DNA from: a bacterium
GTDB taxonomy: Bacteria; Desulfobacterota; Binatia; DP-6
NCBI GenBank assembly: GCA_026129405.1
Contig: JAHCID010000010.1
Coordinates: forward strand, 84,600 to 148,599
Direction of reading: 5' to 3'
Length of the DNA stretch: 64,000 nt
The notes beneath the pieces were generated by a model that had not been told where the DNA came from, searched no databases, and saw only the letters and a program-made list of their open reading frames with translations. Made by a program: the position numbers and the translations under genes. Shown piece by piece: positions 34,648 through 43,919 of this stretch; the stretch's first letter is position 1, and each line of letters starts with the position of its first letter.

Positions 34648-35223
34648 TCAGCGGCGAAAGGGCAGCAGCGCCGGCACGCGCTCGGCATAGCGCTCCCACC
34701 TGGCGCCGAGCGCCTCGTGCAGGACGCGGTCCTCGAGCCGCACCTTCACGCCGACGCCGACGCCCAGCCCGATCGCCGCGCACAGCACCGCCCACGAGGG
34801 ATGCGCCAGCAGCGTCCCGACGGCGAGCAGCACGATCGCCAGATACAGCGGATGCCGCACGACGCGGTAGGCGCCGTCGGTGACCAGGCGGTGGTCGTCG
34901 CGCACGGTCACCACCGCCGACCAGTGGCGTCCGAGCGTGCGCCGTGCATGCAGGTGCAAGGCGAGCCCGGCGGCGACGAGGCCGAGGCCGAGGAGCGCCG
35001 GCAGCGGGTGGAACGCCAGCCGCCCGCCGCTCGCCCGCTCGAGCCAGGCCATGCCGGCCAGCAGCAGCGCGAAGAGCACGCCGCGCACCGCCGCCGGCGG
35101 GTTCCAGCTGCGCACCTGCGCCGCCCCCACCACCGGGACGCGCCGCGCCTGACGGAACGTGTCCACCGCGAGCACCACCCAGGCCGCCACGAGGAGCGCG
35201 TCCGTACCCTGCGCCGCCGTCAC
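34648..35223 (-). CDS. Isoprenylcysteine carboxyl methyltransferase-like membrane protein
   Basis: About 191 residues from GTG 35223, with four to five membrane helices and the ICMT/PEMT-like C-terminal motif: RVVRHPLYLAIVLLAVGTLL, then a Glu-Arg-rich segment RLEDRVLHEALGARWERYA. Bacterial members are SAM-dependent methyltransferases of lipids or unknown small substrates. The upstream in-frame ATG at 35295 would intrude into the promoter of the divergent def gene, so the GTG is preferred. It is convergent with, and 4 bp from, the LLM gene. Confidence 0.75.
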   Translation of the reverse strand: MTAAQGTDALLVAAWVVLAVDTFRQARRVPVVGAAQVRSWNPPAAVRGVLFALLLAGMAWLERASGGRLAFHPLPALLGLGLVAAGLALHLHARRTLGRHWSAVVTVRDDHRLVTDGAYRVVRHPLYLAIVLLAVGTLLAHPSWAVLCAAIGLGVGVGVKVRLEDRVLHEALGARWERYAERVPALLPFRR

Positions 35224-35312
35224 CGCCCGCCGCCTAGACCGTCGTCGGGACGGCGTCAAACCATACGGGCTCGGTTGCCACCGCGGACCGGCCATGGAAC
35301 ACCCGAAGGATC

Positions 35313-35849
35313 ATGGCCGTGCTGAAGGTCGCGCATCTCGGACATCCCATCCTGCGTCTGGTCGCGGAGCCCGTGCCGCCCGCGGCGATCGGCTCGCGCG
35401 AGATCCAGCAGCTGATCGACGACATGCTCGACACCATGGAGGACGAGGACGGCGCCGGCCTGGCTGCGCCGCAGGTGCACGTGTCGAAGCGCATCGTCAT
35501 CTACGGCGTGCGCCACAATCCGCGCTATCCCGACGCCGACGACGTGCCGCTGACGGTCCTCGTGAACCCCGTCGTCAGCCCGGTCGGCACCGCGCAGGAG
35601 GAGGGCTGGGAGGGCTGCCTCAGCGTGCCCGACCTCCGCGGCATGGTGCCGCGCTTCACGCGCGTGACGGTCGAGGCGCTCGGGCGCGACGGCGAGCCGC
35701 TGCGCTTCACGGCCGAGGACTTCCACGCCCGCGTCGTGCAGCACGAGTGCGATCACCTCGACGGCAAGGTCTACCTCGACCGCATGCCGTCGATGGACAC
35801 GCTGACGTTCCTCCCCGAGTTCCATCGCTACTGGCTGCGCCGCGAGTGA
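35313..35849 (+). CDS. def: Peptide deformylase
   Basis: A 178-residue metalloenzyme that removes the formyl group from new proteins. All three motifs are present: GAGLAAPQV (residues 47–55), EGCLSVP (C102 is a metal ligand) and QHECDHLDG (H144 and H148 ligands, E145 catalytic). No fmt gene is next to it. The stop overlaps the GTG of the oxidase gene. Confidence 0.95.
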   Translation: MAVLKVAHLGHPILRLVAEPVPPAAIGSREIQQLIDDMLDTMEDEDGAGLAAPQVHVSKRIVIYGVRHNPRYPDADDVPLTVLVNPVVSPVGTAQEEGWEGCLSVPDLRGMVPRFTRVTVEALGRDGEPLRFTAEDFHARVVQHECDHLDGKVYLDRMPSMDTLTFLPEFHRYWLRRE

Positions 35850-36967
35850 GCGCGAGCGGCGCCGACGTCGTCGTGCTGGGCGGCGGGATCGTCGGCTGCG
35901 CGATCGCACGCGAGCTGGCGCGGCGGGGTGCGGACGTCGTCGTCGTCGAGCGCGGCGAGCCGGCGGCGGAGGCGACGCGGGCTGCCGCCGGGATGGTCGC
36001 GCCGCAGGCCGAGACCGACGCGGCGGGGCCGGTGCTCCGCCTCGGCGTCGCGAGCCGCGACCGCTACCCCGCATGGGTCACGGCGATCGAGGCCGAGAGC
36101 GGCATCGACGTCGCGTTCCGCACCGACGGCATCCTCTACGTCGCGCGCTGGCCGGGCGACGCGCGCGTGCTGGCGGCGCGCGCCCGATGGCAGCGTGCCG
36201 CGGGCCTGCGCGTCCGGCAGGTGAGCGCGGCGGCCGCGCGGCGCCGCGTGCCGGCGTTGCCGCGCGACCTGCCGCTCGCGCTGCATTTCCCCGACGACCA
36301 TCGCGTCGACAACGAGCGCCTCGGGGCAGCGGTGGCGCGTGCGGCGGAGCGGGCGGGCGTCCGCCTGCGGACGCACACGGCGGTGCGCGCGATTCGCGCC
36401 CGGCGGGGTACCGTCGTCGGCATCGACACCGATCGGGGTCGCCTGGAAGCGCGCGCGGTGGTGAATGCGGCGGGTGCCTGGGCCGCTCGCATCGCACTGC
36501 CGCGCGGCAGCGCGGCGCCGCCGGTGTTCCCGGTCCGCGGGCAGATGCTCGTGCTGCATGCGCCGGGCGCGCTGCCGCTGCCGCTCTACTCGCGGCGCGT
36601 GTACCTCGTGCCGCGCCTCGACGGCCGCATCCTCGTCGGGGCCACGCGCGAGCCGGCCGAGCTCGACAAGCGGGTGACGCTGGCCGGCGCCGCGACGCTC
36701 CTCGCCGCGGCCCATGCGCTCGTGCCGGGACTCGGAGCCGCGGCCCTGGTCGGCCATTGGGCGGGGCTGCGCCCGGGCACGCCCGACGGACGGCCGATCC
36801 TCGGCCCCGCGCCCGATCTCGCGGGACTGTGGCTCGCGACCGGGCACTACCGGCACGGCATCCTGCTCGCGCCGGCGACGGCCGAGGCGATCGCCGACCT
36901 GGTGACCGGCGGTCGCACGGCGCTGCCGATCGTCGGCATGGCGCCGCGGCGCTTCGCGCGGGGCTAG
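35846..36967 (+). CDS. thiO: FAD-dependent oxidase, ThiO/glycine oxidase-like
   Basis: A 373-residue D-amino-acid-oxidase-fold protein. N-terminal FAD site VVVLGGGIVGCAIARELA, VVVVERG, GMVAPQAE, then a C-terminal WAGLRPGTPDGRPILGPAPD region followed by ATGHYRHGILLAPATAE, typical of glycine oxidase ThiO, which supplies dehydroglycine for thiazole synthesis. No other thi genes are in view, so another amine oxidase function is possible. It starts at a GTG overlapping the def stop. Its TAG stop overlaps the convergent rng TAG within the same CTAG. Confidence 0.8.
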   Translation: MSASGADVVVLGGGIVGCAIARELARRGADVVVVERGEPAAEATRAAAGMVAPQAETDAAGPVLRLGVASRDRYPAWVTAIEAESGIDVAFRTDGILYVARWPGDARVLAARARWQRAAGLRVRQVSAAAARRRVPALPRDLPLALHFPDDHRVDNERLGAAVARAAERAGVRLRTHTAVRAIRARRGTVVGIDTDRGRLEARAVVNAAGAWAARIALPRGSAAPPVFPVRGQMLVLHAPGALPLPLYSRRVYLVPRLDGRILVGATREPAELDKRVTLAGAATLLAAAHALVPGLGAAALVGHWAGLRPGTPDGRPILGPAPDLAGLWLATGHYRHGILLAPATAEAIADLVTGGRTALPIVGMAPRRFARG

Positions 36968-38601
36968 CGGACGACGACCTGCACGGCGCCGCGCTCGAGC
37001 GAGGCGTCGCCCTCGAGCACGATCTCCGTGCCGAGCCGCTTCTCGACCGCCGCGACGGTCGTCGTACGGTGGAGGGCGAGGAACTCGGCGACGTCCGGCG
37101 GCACGCGCAGCGCCAGGATCGTCCGCTCGGTGCGGCCCACGACCTCGCGCTGGAGGCGGCGGAGCGCGTCGTAGGCGAGCGTCTCGGCCGAGCGCTCGCG
37201 CCCATGGCCGTCGCAGTGCGGGCAGGGTGCGGTGAGCAGCTGCTCGAGGCTCTCGCGCGTCCGCTTGCGTGTCATCTGGACCAGCCCGAGCTCCGAGATG
37301 CGCAGCACGTTCGAGCGCGCCTTGTCCTTGCGCATCGCCTCCTGGAGCGCGTCGAACACCTTCTTGCGGTTCGCCAGCTTCTCCATGTCGATGAAGTCGA
37401 TGACGATGATGCCGCCGATGTTGCGCAGGCGGAGCTGCTGCACGACCTGCTTCGCGGCCTCGAGGTTCGTGCGCAGGACGGTCTCTTCCTGGTCCGTCTT
37501 GCCGACGTAGCGGCCGGTGTTGACGTCGACGGTGGTCAGCGATTCGGTCTGATCGAAGATCAGGTAGCCGCCCGACTTGAGCCAGACGCGCCGGTCGAGC
37601 GCGCGCACGATCTTGGTCTCGACGCCGTGCTGGTCGAACAGCGGCGTCGAGCCCTCGTAGTGGTGCACGCGCGAGGTGAGGCGCGGCATCGTGGCTTCGA
37701 CGAACTCGACGACGCGCGCATGGTCGTCGGGGTCGTCGACCACGAGCCGCTCGACGTCGGAGGTGAACAGGTCGCGCACCGTGCGCAGCGGCAGGTCGAG
37801 ATCCTGGTGGATCAGCGACGGGGCGGTGGCGCCGTCGGCGACCTTCTGGACGTGGCTCCAGAGGCGGGTGAGGAAGCGCACGTCGTCGTGGATGTCGCGC
37901 TTGGTCGCGCCCTCGCAGGCGGTGCGCACGATGAGGCCGCCCTCGGCGGGGCGCTCGGCCTCGACGATCTCGCGCAGGCGGTCACGCTCGGCCGGGTCCT
38001 CGATGCGCCGCGAGATGCCGATGTGGCGCGTGCCCGGCATGTACACGAGGTGACGGCCGGGTAGGGAGATGTGCGCCGTCACGCGGGCGCCCTTCGTCCC
38101 CATCGGCTCCTTCGCGACCTGGACCAGCAGCTCCTCGCCCTTCTTGAGACGCTCCTCGATGGGCGGCAGCGGGACGCGGCGGCGCGGCGGCCGGCCGTCC
38201 TCGCTCTCGCCCTCGGGATCGGCCTCGCCCTCGGCGCGGGCGGCGGGCTCGGCGGCGTCGCCGTCGGGCGCCGGCTCGGGCGGGTAGGCGGCGGCCGGCT
38301 CCGCGGCCGGCTCGGGCGCGGTCTCGTCGGCGAGGACCGCGTCGTCCTGAGCGATCTGCGGCGGCAGCGTCTCGGGCAGCGCGAGATCGGAGACGTGCAG
38401 GAACGCCGCCTTCTCGAGTCCGATGTCGAGGAACGCGGCCTGCATGCCGGGCAGCACGCGGACGACCTTGCCCTTGTAGATGTTGCCGGCGATGCCGCGC
38501 TCGTGGTGGCGCTCGATGTGCAGCTCGACGAGCGTCGTGTCTTCGAGCACGGCCACCCGCGTCTCCCAGCGGGCCGCGTTGATCAGGATCTGCTTGTGCA
38601 C
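36964..38601 (-). CDS. rng: Ribonuclease G/E family protein
   Basis: A 545-residue protein with an N-terminal S1 RNA-binding domain (IYKGKVVRVLPGMQAAFLDI) interrupted by an acidic Ala/Pro/Glu-rich insert (residues about 75–145), then RNase H-like and DNase I-like regions with the catalytic Mg ligands in TVDVNTGRYVG and VIDFIDMEK, and the Zn-link CPHC. Short C-terminus, as in RNase G. It matures rRNA and degrades mRNA in the cytoplasm. It follows the radical-SAM/DUF2344 gene by 1 bp, a pairing seen in deltaproteobacteria. The insert is unusual in length but low in complexity. Confidence 0.92.
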   Translation of the reverse strand: MHKQILINAARWETRVAVLEDTTLVELHIERHHERGIAGNIYKGKVVRVLPGMQAAFLDIGLEKAAFLHVSDLALPETLPPQIAQDDAVLADETAPEPAAEPAAAYPPEPAPDGDAAEPAARAEGEADPEGESEDGRPPRRRVPLPPIEERLKKGEELLVQVAKEPMGTKGARVTAHISLPGRHLVYMPGTRHIGISRRIEDPAERDRLREIVEAERPAEGGLIVRTACEGATKRDIHDDVRFLTRLWSHVQKVADGATAPSLIHQDLDLPLRTVRDLFTSDVERLVVDDPDDHARVVEFVEATMPRLTSRVHHYEGSTPLFDQHGVETKIVRALDRRVWLKSGGYLIFDQTESLTTVDVNTGRYVGKTDQEETVLRTNLEAAKQVVQQLRLRNIGGIIVIDFIDMEKLANRKKVFDALQEAMRKDKARSNVLRISELGLVQMTRKRTRESLEQLLTAPCPHCDGHGRERSAETLAYDALRRLQREVVGRTERTILALRVPPDVAEFLALHRTTTVAAVEKRLGTEIVLEGDASLERGAVQVVVR

Positions 38602-38602
38602 G

Positions 38603-41419
38603 TCAGGACGCCGCCGCGGCAGGATCGAGGTCGTGGAAGCGGGTCGCCACCTTGTGCACGTGCAGGGTGGGGAGGACGCCCGGGTCGAGCGCCAGCAGCT
38701 CGCCGACGACGACCGGCGGTCGCAGCGTCCCCTCGGGGCCGACGGCGATGTCGACGCGCAGCCGATCGGGGCCGGCGAGCTCGACGCGCTCGACGCTGCG
38801 CCGCGCGTCGACGACCCGCTCGCCGTGCTTGCCGACCTTGCGCACGAGCAGCTCGGGGGCGTCGGCGAAGCGCCGGACGGCGTCGGCGAGCGCCTCGGGC
38901 GTCGGCGGGGCGTCGAGCGGTGCCAGGTCGACCTCGAACGAGTACGCGGCGATCGACTGGTCGATGCTGCGCTCGGCGCGCGGAACCTCGTGCACCGACG
39001 TCGGCTCGAGCCCCTCGGGCAGCTCCGCGATCAGGCGGCGCAGCACCTCGGCCGGGTCGAGCACGCGCGTCAGCTCGACGTCGAGATGCTCGTCGTCGCT
39101 CGAGAAGCCGACCGGCAGGGCGGGGCCGAACGCGATGCGCGGCATGGGGTGGTGGCCGCGCGAGTAGGCGACCGGCAGGGCGGCACGCCGGGCGGCGCGC
39201 TGCACGATCGTGCCCAGCTCGCGGGTGCCGATGAAGCGGGCCGGCCCGACCTTGCGGTAGCGGACGCGCAGACGCTGGACGGGTGCCGGCGTGTCGAGGT
39301 CGGGGGTCAGCGACGACGGGACCGCGCCCAGCCACTCCTCGGCGTTGCCGTCGCCGCCGGGCCCCGGGCCGTCGGGCCCGGTGCCGAGCGTCGCGGGCAG
39401 CGGCGCTTCGCGGACCGCGTCGGGCCGCGGCGCCACCGGCAGCCGCGCGGCGCGGCGCTCGGCGACACGTGTGCGGATGGTGCGCCACGCCCGGGTCTCC
39501 CAGGCGGGCAGGGGATCGGCGGTGTCGTCGGCGGGCACCGCCAGCTCGGCCCAGCGCGACACCTGCGCGCCGCGATGGTCGCTGCCGCGGGCGCCGTCGG
39601 GGTGGTAGTCGACGTTGCGGATCGCCTTGAAGTCGCATGCACCGCAATAGGTGCAGCGCTCGACCGAGCAGTCGGGCGTCAGCACGCCCTCGACCGCGCG
39701 GGCGAGGTCGCGGGCGAGGAACGTACGGCTGACGCCGGCGTCGAGGTGGTCCCAGGGCAGCACCTCGTCGAGCCCGCGCCGGCGCAGGTGGCCGTCGCCG
39801 CCCAGGCCGTGCTCGGCGAGCGCGGCCTGCCAGACGTCGAGGCGGCACTGGTCGGACCAGCCGTCGAAGCGGGCGCCGCGTCGCTGCGCGGTCTCGACGA
39901 CGTCGGCGAGACGCCGATCGCCGCGCGCGAACACGCCCTCGAGCCACGACAGACGCGGATCGTGCCACTTGAACTCGACGCCGCGCCGCCGCAGCTCGTG
40001 GCGCAGCAGCGCATGCCGCGCTTCGGTCTCGGCGACGGTGAGCTGTCCCGCCCACTGGAAAGGCGTGTGCGGCTTCGGCGAGAAGGTCGAGACGCTGGCG
40101 GTGACCTTCAGCCGGCCCTTGGCGGCGCGCTTCACGCGGCCGGCCAGCTCGGCGATGCCGCGCACGTCGTCCTCGGTCTCGCTGGGCAGGCCGATCATGA
40201 AATAGAGCTTCAGGCTGCGCCACCCGAGGTCGGCGAAGAGCCGGGCGGCGTCGAGCAGCTCTTCTTCGCGATACTCCTTCTGGATGACGTCGCGCAGACG
40301 CTGCGTGCCGGCCTCGGGGGCGAGGGTGAAGCCCGTCTTCCGCACGCGGCGGATCTCCTCGAGGATCTTCGGCGACAGCGCGTCGACGCGTGTCGACGGC
40401 AGCGAGACGGCGACGCGCTCGGGCGCGAGGCGGTCCATCAGCGTCTTCAGGACGGGATTGACGCCGCTGTAGTCGCCGGTCGAGAGCGAGAGCAGCGAGA
40501 CCTCCTCGTAGCCGGTGCGCTGCATGAGCGCCGTCGTGTGCTCGACCACGCGCTCCGGATTCCGCTCGCGCAGCGGACGGTAGATGTAGCCCGCCTGGCA
40601 GAAGCGGCAGCCCTTCACGCAGCCGCGCATCACCTCGACGCTGGCCCGGTCGTGGACGACGCCGAGATTGGGGACGACGGGATTCGCCGGCAGCGGCACG
40701 GCGTCGAGGTCGGGCAGGACGCGCTTCGCGACCTGCGCGGGACCGCCGGCGGTGGGCTCGACGGCGAGGAGCGCGCCGCCGTCGGCGTATCGCGGCACGA
40801 ACAGCGCCGGCACGTAGACCCCGGGGATGTCGGCCAGCGCGCGCAGCAGCACGCTGCGATCGTCCCCGCGATGCGCGGCGACGGCGTCGCACAGCTCGCC
40901 GACCACGTGCTCGCCGTCGCCGAGCACGACGGCGTCGAGGAACGGCGCGATCGGCTCGGGGTTGAACGCACAGGGTCCGCCCCCGACGACCACCGGATCA
41001 CCGGTCCCGCGGTCGGCGCTGCGCAGCGGGATGCCGCCCAGCTCGAGCATGGTGAGGAGGTTCGTGTAGGTCAGCTCGTACTGGAGGCTGAAGCCGACCA
41101 CGTCGAAGTCGTGCAGGGCGCGATGGCTCTCGAGCGATACGAGCGGGAGCCCATGGCGGCGGAGCAGGGCCTCGAGGTCGGTCCACGGCGCGTAGCAGCG
41201 CTCGGCAGCGACGTCGGGCCGCCGATTGAGGACGTCGTAGAGGATCTGCAGCCCGAGGTGGGACTGCGCGATCTCGTAGACCTCCGGAAACGCGAGCGCG
41301 AAGCGGACGCGCACCTGCGCATCGTCCTTGCGCACCGAGCCGCGCTCGTTCCCGAGGTAGCGGCCCGGCTTCTCGACCAGCGGAAGGAGCCGCTCGTACT
41401 CGGCGCGGTAGGTGCGCAT
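38603..41419 (-). CDS. B12-binding-like radical SAM protein fused to DUF2344 (TIGR03960/TIGR03936)
   Basis: A 938-residue protein. The N-terminal part resembles a B12-binding-like domain ([19 protein letters not shown]). The central radical-SAM core has the iron-sulfur triad C267-x3-C271-x2-C274 ([13 protein letters not shown]). The C-terminal 230 residues or so are DUF2344 ([40 protein letters not shown]). Together with RNase G this arrangement recurs in deltaproteobacteria, which suggests a role around RNA or the ribosome, but the reaction is unknown. The start is the ATG at 41419, divergent from tatA. Confidence 0.88.
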   Translation of the reverse strand: MRTYRAEYERLLPLVEKPGRYLGNERGSVRKDDAQVRVRFALAFPEVYEIAQSHLGLQILYDVLNRRPDVAAERCYAPWTDLEALLRRHGLPLVSLESHRALHDFDVVGFSLQYELTYTNLLTMLELGGIPLRSADRGTGDPVVVGGGPCAFNPEPIAPFLDAVVLGDGEHVVGELCDAVAAHRGDDRSVLLRALADIPGVYVPALFVPRYADGGALLAVEPTAGGPAQVAKRVLPDLDAVPLPANPVVPNLGVVHDRASVEVMRGCVKGCRFCQAGYIYRPLRERNPERVVEHTTALMQRTGYEEVSLLSLSTGDYSGVNPVLKTLMDRLAPERVAVSLPSTRVDALSPKILEEIRRVRKTGFTLAPEAGTQRLRDVIQKEYREEELLDAARLFADLGWRSLKLYFMIGLPSETEDDVRGIAELAGRVKRAAKGRLKVTASVSTFSPKPHTPFQWAGQLTVAETEARHALLRHELRRRGVEFKWHDPRLSWLEGVFARGDRRLADVVETAQRRGARFDGWSDQCRLDVWQAALAEHGLGGDGHLRRRGLDEVLPWDHLDAGVSRTFLARDLARAVEGVLTPDCSVERCTYCGACDFKAIRNVDYHPDGARGSDHRGAQVSRWAELAVPADDTADPLPAWETRAWRTIRTRVAERRAARLPVAPRPDAVREAPLPATLGTGPDGPGPGGDGNAEEWLGAVPSSLTPDLDTPAPVQRLRVRYRKVGPARFIGTRELGTIVQRAARRAALPVAYSRGHHPMPRIAFGPALPVGFSSDDEHLDVELTRVLDPAEVLRRLIAELPEGLEPTSVHEVPRAERSIDQSIAAYSFEVDLAPLDAPPTPEALADAVRRFADAPELLVRKVGKHGERVVDARRSVERVELAGPDRLRVDIAVGPEGTLRPPVVVGELLALDPGVLPTLHVHKVATRFHDLDPAAAAS

Positions 41420-41507
41420 GAAGGGGGCGGAGTATAGGGAGGGGCCCGCGAGCGTTCAACGCCGACCGGCTTGCCAGCGTGCCGAGCGGGGCCTAAGATC
41501 GGCGCCG

Positions 41508-41711
41508 ATGTTCGGTCTCGGTGTCGGCGAGCTTCTGATCGTCCTCGTGATCATCCTCGTGGTGTTCGGCGCGGGGAAGCTTCCCGAGGTGATGGGGAGC
41601 ATGGGGAAGGGGATCAACTCCTTCAAGAAGGGCCTCCGTGAGCCGCCTGAGATCGACGTCACCCCGGGCAAGGACGACGCCCCAGCCAAGACCGAGCCCG
41701 AGCGGCGCTAG
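41508..41711 (+). CDS. tatA: Twin-arginine translocase subunit TatA/TatE
   Basis: A 67-residue protein with one N-terminal membrane helix ([21 protein letters not shown]), the FG…KLPE hinge and an amphipathic helix ([17 protein letters not shown]), followed by a short acidic tail. TatA forms the pore of the folded-protein exporter. No tatB or tatC is nearby. The TAG stop overlaps the convergent stop of the next gene (CTAG). Confidence 0.93.
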   Translation: MFGLGVGELLIVLVIILVVFGAGKLPEVMGSMGKGINSFKKGLREPPEIDVTPGKDDAPAKTEPERR

Positions 41712-42730
41712 TCGGCCGGCCCGCCGCGGCGCACGCCGACGACCTCGACGGTATAGTCGTCGAGCGGCACGGGCGGCGATACGAAGGCGACCAGGAACGG
41801 CGCCTGCGCGCCCGGCCCGAGCGTCCAGTCCTTGGGCGGGGTCAGGGTCTGCAGGAGGTCGATCTCGCGTACCGACAGGTCGCGGATGCCCTTCGGGGCA
41901 GCACCGCAGAAGACGGTCTGCCGCAGCTCCGTCGGCCCATGGACGCGGGCCTGTATCTGCACGCCGCTCACCGCGATCGGCGCGTTGTTGATGGCCGTGC
42001 CGGCGACGACGAAGACCAGGTTGTCGCCGTGGACGCGCTGGTACTCGCCGCGCAGGTCGGCGAGCTGGATGCTGGCGGGGCTGAGCCGCACGTCCGACAG
42101 CTGCTGGCCCACGACCGGGAGGCCGCCCAGCAGCTCGCCCACGCGGCGCGGATGCGTGTAGAGGTAGATGGACAGCACCGCGTAGGCCAGCGTCACCGCG
42201 AGCATGCTGCGGAGGGCGAAGCGGGCGGGGGAGCCGGTGGCGCGCGGCGCGTCGTCCTCGTCGTCGGCAGCGCCCGTGCGCCGTGCGCGGCTCCTGCGCG
42301 GCGGCGGCGCCGCCGGCTCGTCGTCCGCCTCCACCTCGTCCTCGTCGTCCTCGTCGGTCGTGAACTCCTCGGCCGGGGGCGGCACGCGCCGGGCGGCCGG
42401 GCGACGCGGCGGCGGGGCCGGCTCGTCGTCCTCGTCCGGCTCCTCGTCCTCTTCGGGTTCGGGCGCCGGCTCGGGCCTGGTGCCGACGGGCGGCTTGCGA
42501 CGCTTCGCACGCGCCGGGGGCGCCGGGGCGTCGTCGTCCTCGGCGTCGTCGAAGCGGAAGCGCTCGTCGTCCGCCTCGGGGTCCGCCGCGTCGAGCGACG
42601 GCGCCTCGAGTCCCTCCTCGGGGTCGAAGACGTGGTCGCAACGCGTGCAGCGCAGACTCGGGCGGCTCTGGAGCCGCGAGCGCGGTGGCATCTGGTACCG
42701 CGTCTCGCAGTGCGGGCAGGTGACCGTCAT
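41708..42730 (-). CDS. MJ0042 zinc-ribbon / DUF3426-like membrane protein
   Basis: A 340-residue protein: N-terminal zinc ribbon with C5, C8, C28 and C31 ([15 protein letters not shown] … [11 protein letters not shown]), a low-complexity acidic Pro/Arg region (about 40–165), one membrane helix (about 170–190), then a C-terminal DUF3426-type beta domain ([20 protein letters not shown]). This plan is common in proteobacteria and its function is not established. Monocistronic; it starts 130 bp downstream of the flippase-like gene on the same strand. Confidence 0.82.
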   Translation of the reverse strand: MTVTCPHCETRYQMPPRSRLQSRPSLRCTRCDHVFDPEEGLEAPSLDAADPEADDERFRFDDAEDDDAPAPPARAKRRKPPVGTRPEPAPEPEEDEEPDEDDEPAPPPRRPAARRVPPPAEEFTTDEDDEDEVEADDEPAAPPPRRSRARRTGAADDEDDAPRATGSPARFALRSMLAVTLAYAVLSIYLYTHPRRVGELLGGLPVVGQQLSDVRLSPASIQLADLRGEYQRVHGDNLVFVVAGTAINNAPIAVSGVQIQARVHGPTELRQTVFCGAAPKGIRDLSVREIDLLQTLTPPKDWTLGPGAQAPFLVAFVSPPVPLDDYTVEVVGVRRGGPAD

Positions 42731-42860
42731 GCGGCGCGCCGTGGTCCTTGCGCGGCGCGACCTCGCCGTCCGGGCACGATGGATCGTGCCGCCTGACGCC
42801 GGCCCACCGCCTCCACCCCCACCATGTGGGCGCGACGCATAGCGACGCGTCGGACGGGCG

Positions 42861-43919
42861 TCAACCGCGTGCGGGGGCGCTGCGCGCGAGCGCCTGGCGG
42901 ACGATGCCGTGGAAGAAGAACAGGCTCAGCAGCAGCGGGATCACGTGGTAGCAGAGCCGGAAGATCAGGACGGCCACGACCGAGGCCTCGAGCGGCACGC
43001 CCATGCTGACGAAGACCGCGGTCATCGAGCCCTCGAGCAGGCCGAGCCCGCCTGGGACGAACGACACCAGCGACACGAAGAGGCCGATCCCGAAGCCGAC
43101 CAGGACGACGCCGGGCGGCAGGGGGTGGTTCACCGCCCGGAACGCGGCCCACAGGATGCCGATGGTCAGCACCCAGTCGAGGCAGATCCATAGCGTCGGC
43201 CCGACCATGCGGTCCTTGCGCGCGAGCAGGAACTGGAAGCCCTGGTCGAGGTTGCCCTGGAAGCGCCACATGCGGAACCGGTTCGGCGTCCAGCGCGGCG
43301 CCATGCGCGCGAGGAGCCGGTGGGTGGCATTGGCGATGAAGACGAGCGTCACCCGCCGCAGTGGGCGGTGCAGGACGAGGACCAGGCCGTAGATCAGGAC
43401 GGCGGCGAAGAGCACGAGGAGCGTCGTCGCCGCGACCAGCGCCCCGCCGTGCAACTGCTGGCGGGTGAGGAGCGAGACGAACGCGGCCAGGCAGAAGGCC
43501 AGCAGCGTGAAGTTGGTGATGAACGTCTGCGCCAGCGAGATCAGGACCGCGCGTCCGGACGGGACACCCTGTTGGCCGAGCAGGAGCATGCGCACCGCGA
43601 AGCCCGAGATGCCCGCCGTGGTGACGATGTAGTTCACCGTGTTCGAGACCAGCGTGATGCGCACCCAGGTCCACAGCGGCAGGCCGTAGCCGGCGGCGGT
43701 GGCGATGCCCCGATACGACGCGGCCATCACCACGTAGGACAGGAACGAGAAGAAGAGCGGTTCGACCAGCGCCGCGGGCTCGATCGCCGCCGCGGTGTGC
43801 AGCAGCTCCTTGCCGTCGGCGAGGAGGACGAGCCCGATCAGGATGGCGACGCCGAGCAGGACGGCGGCGACGACCATACGATGCGAGTCGCGGGCAGGAG
43901 TATCAGTCGCGGTCTGCAC
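42861..43919 (-). CDS. Lysylphosphatidylglycerol-synthase-TM/flippase-like membrane protein
   Basis: A 352-residue polytopic protein with about eight membrane helices and the hallmark FVPGGLGLLEGSMTAVF near the C-terminus, as in the flippase-like domain of MprF and UPF0104 proteins. Such proteins are thought to move lipids or lipid-linked sugars across the inner membrane; no synthase domain is attached here. Its start overlaps the end of the peptidase gene by 17 bp, so it belongs to the nadA–nrtR operon. Confidence 0.82.
   Translation of the reverse strand: MQTATDTPARDSHRMVVAAVLLGVAILIGLVLLADGKELLHTAAAIEPAALVEPLFFSFLSYVVMAASYRGIATAAGYGLPLWTWVRITLVSNTVNYIVTTAGISGFAVRMLLLGQQGVPSGRAVLISLAQTFITNFTLLAFCLAAFVSLLTRQQLHGGALVAATTLLVLFAAVLIYGLVLVLHRPLRRVTLVFIANATHRLLARMAPRWTPNRFRMWRFQGNLDQGFQFLLARKDRMVGPTLWICLDWVLTIGILWAAFRAVNHPLPPGVVLVGFGIGLFVSLVSFVPGGLGLLEGSMTAVFVSMGVPLEASVVAVLIFRLCYHVIPLLLSLFFFHGIVRQALARSAPARG

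Noticed and set aside
36964-36967. Shared CTAG stop codons at two convergent pairs (here and at 41708–41711) as a regulatory signal.
   Set aside because: TAG is its own complement within CTAG, so abutting convergent genes fall into this overlap easily; two cases are not evidence of function.
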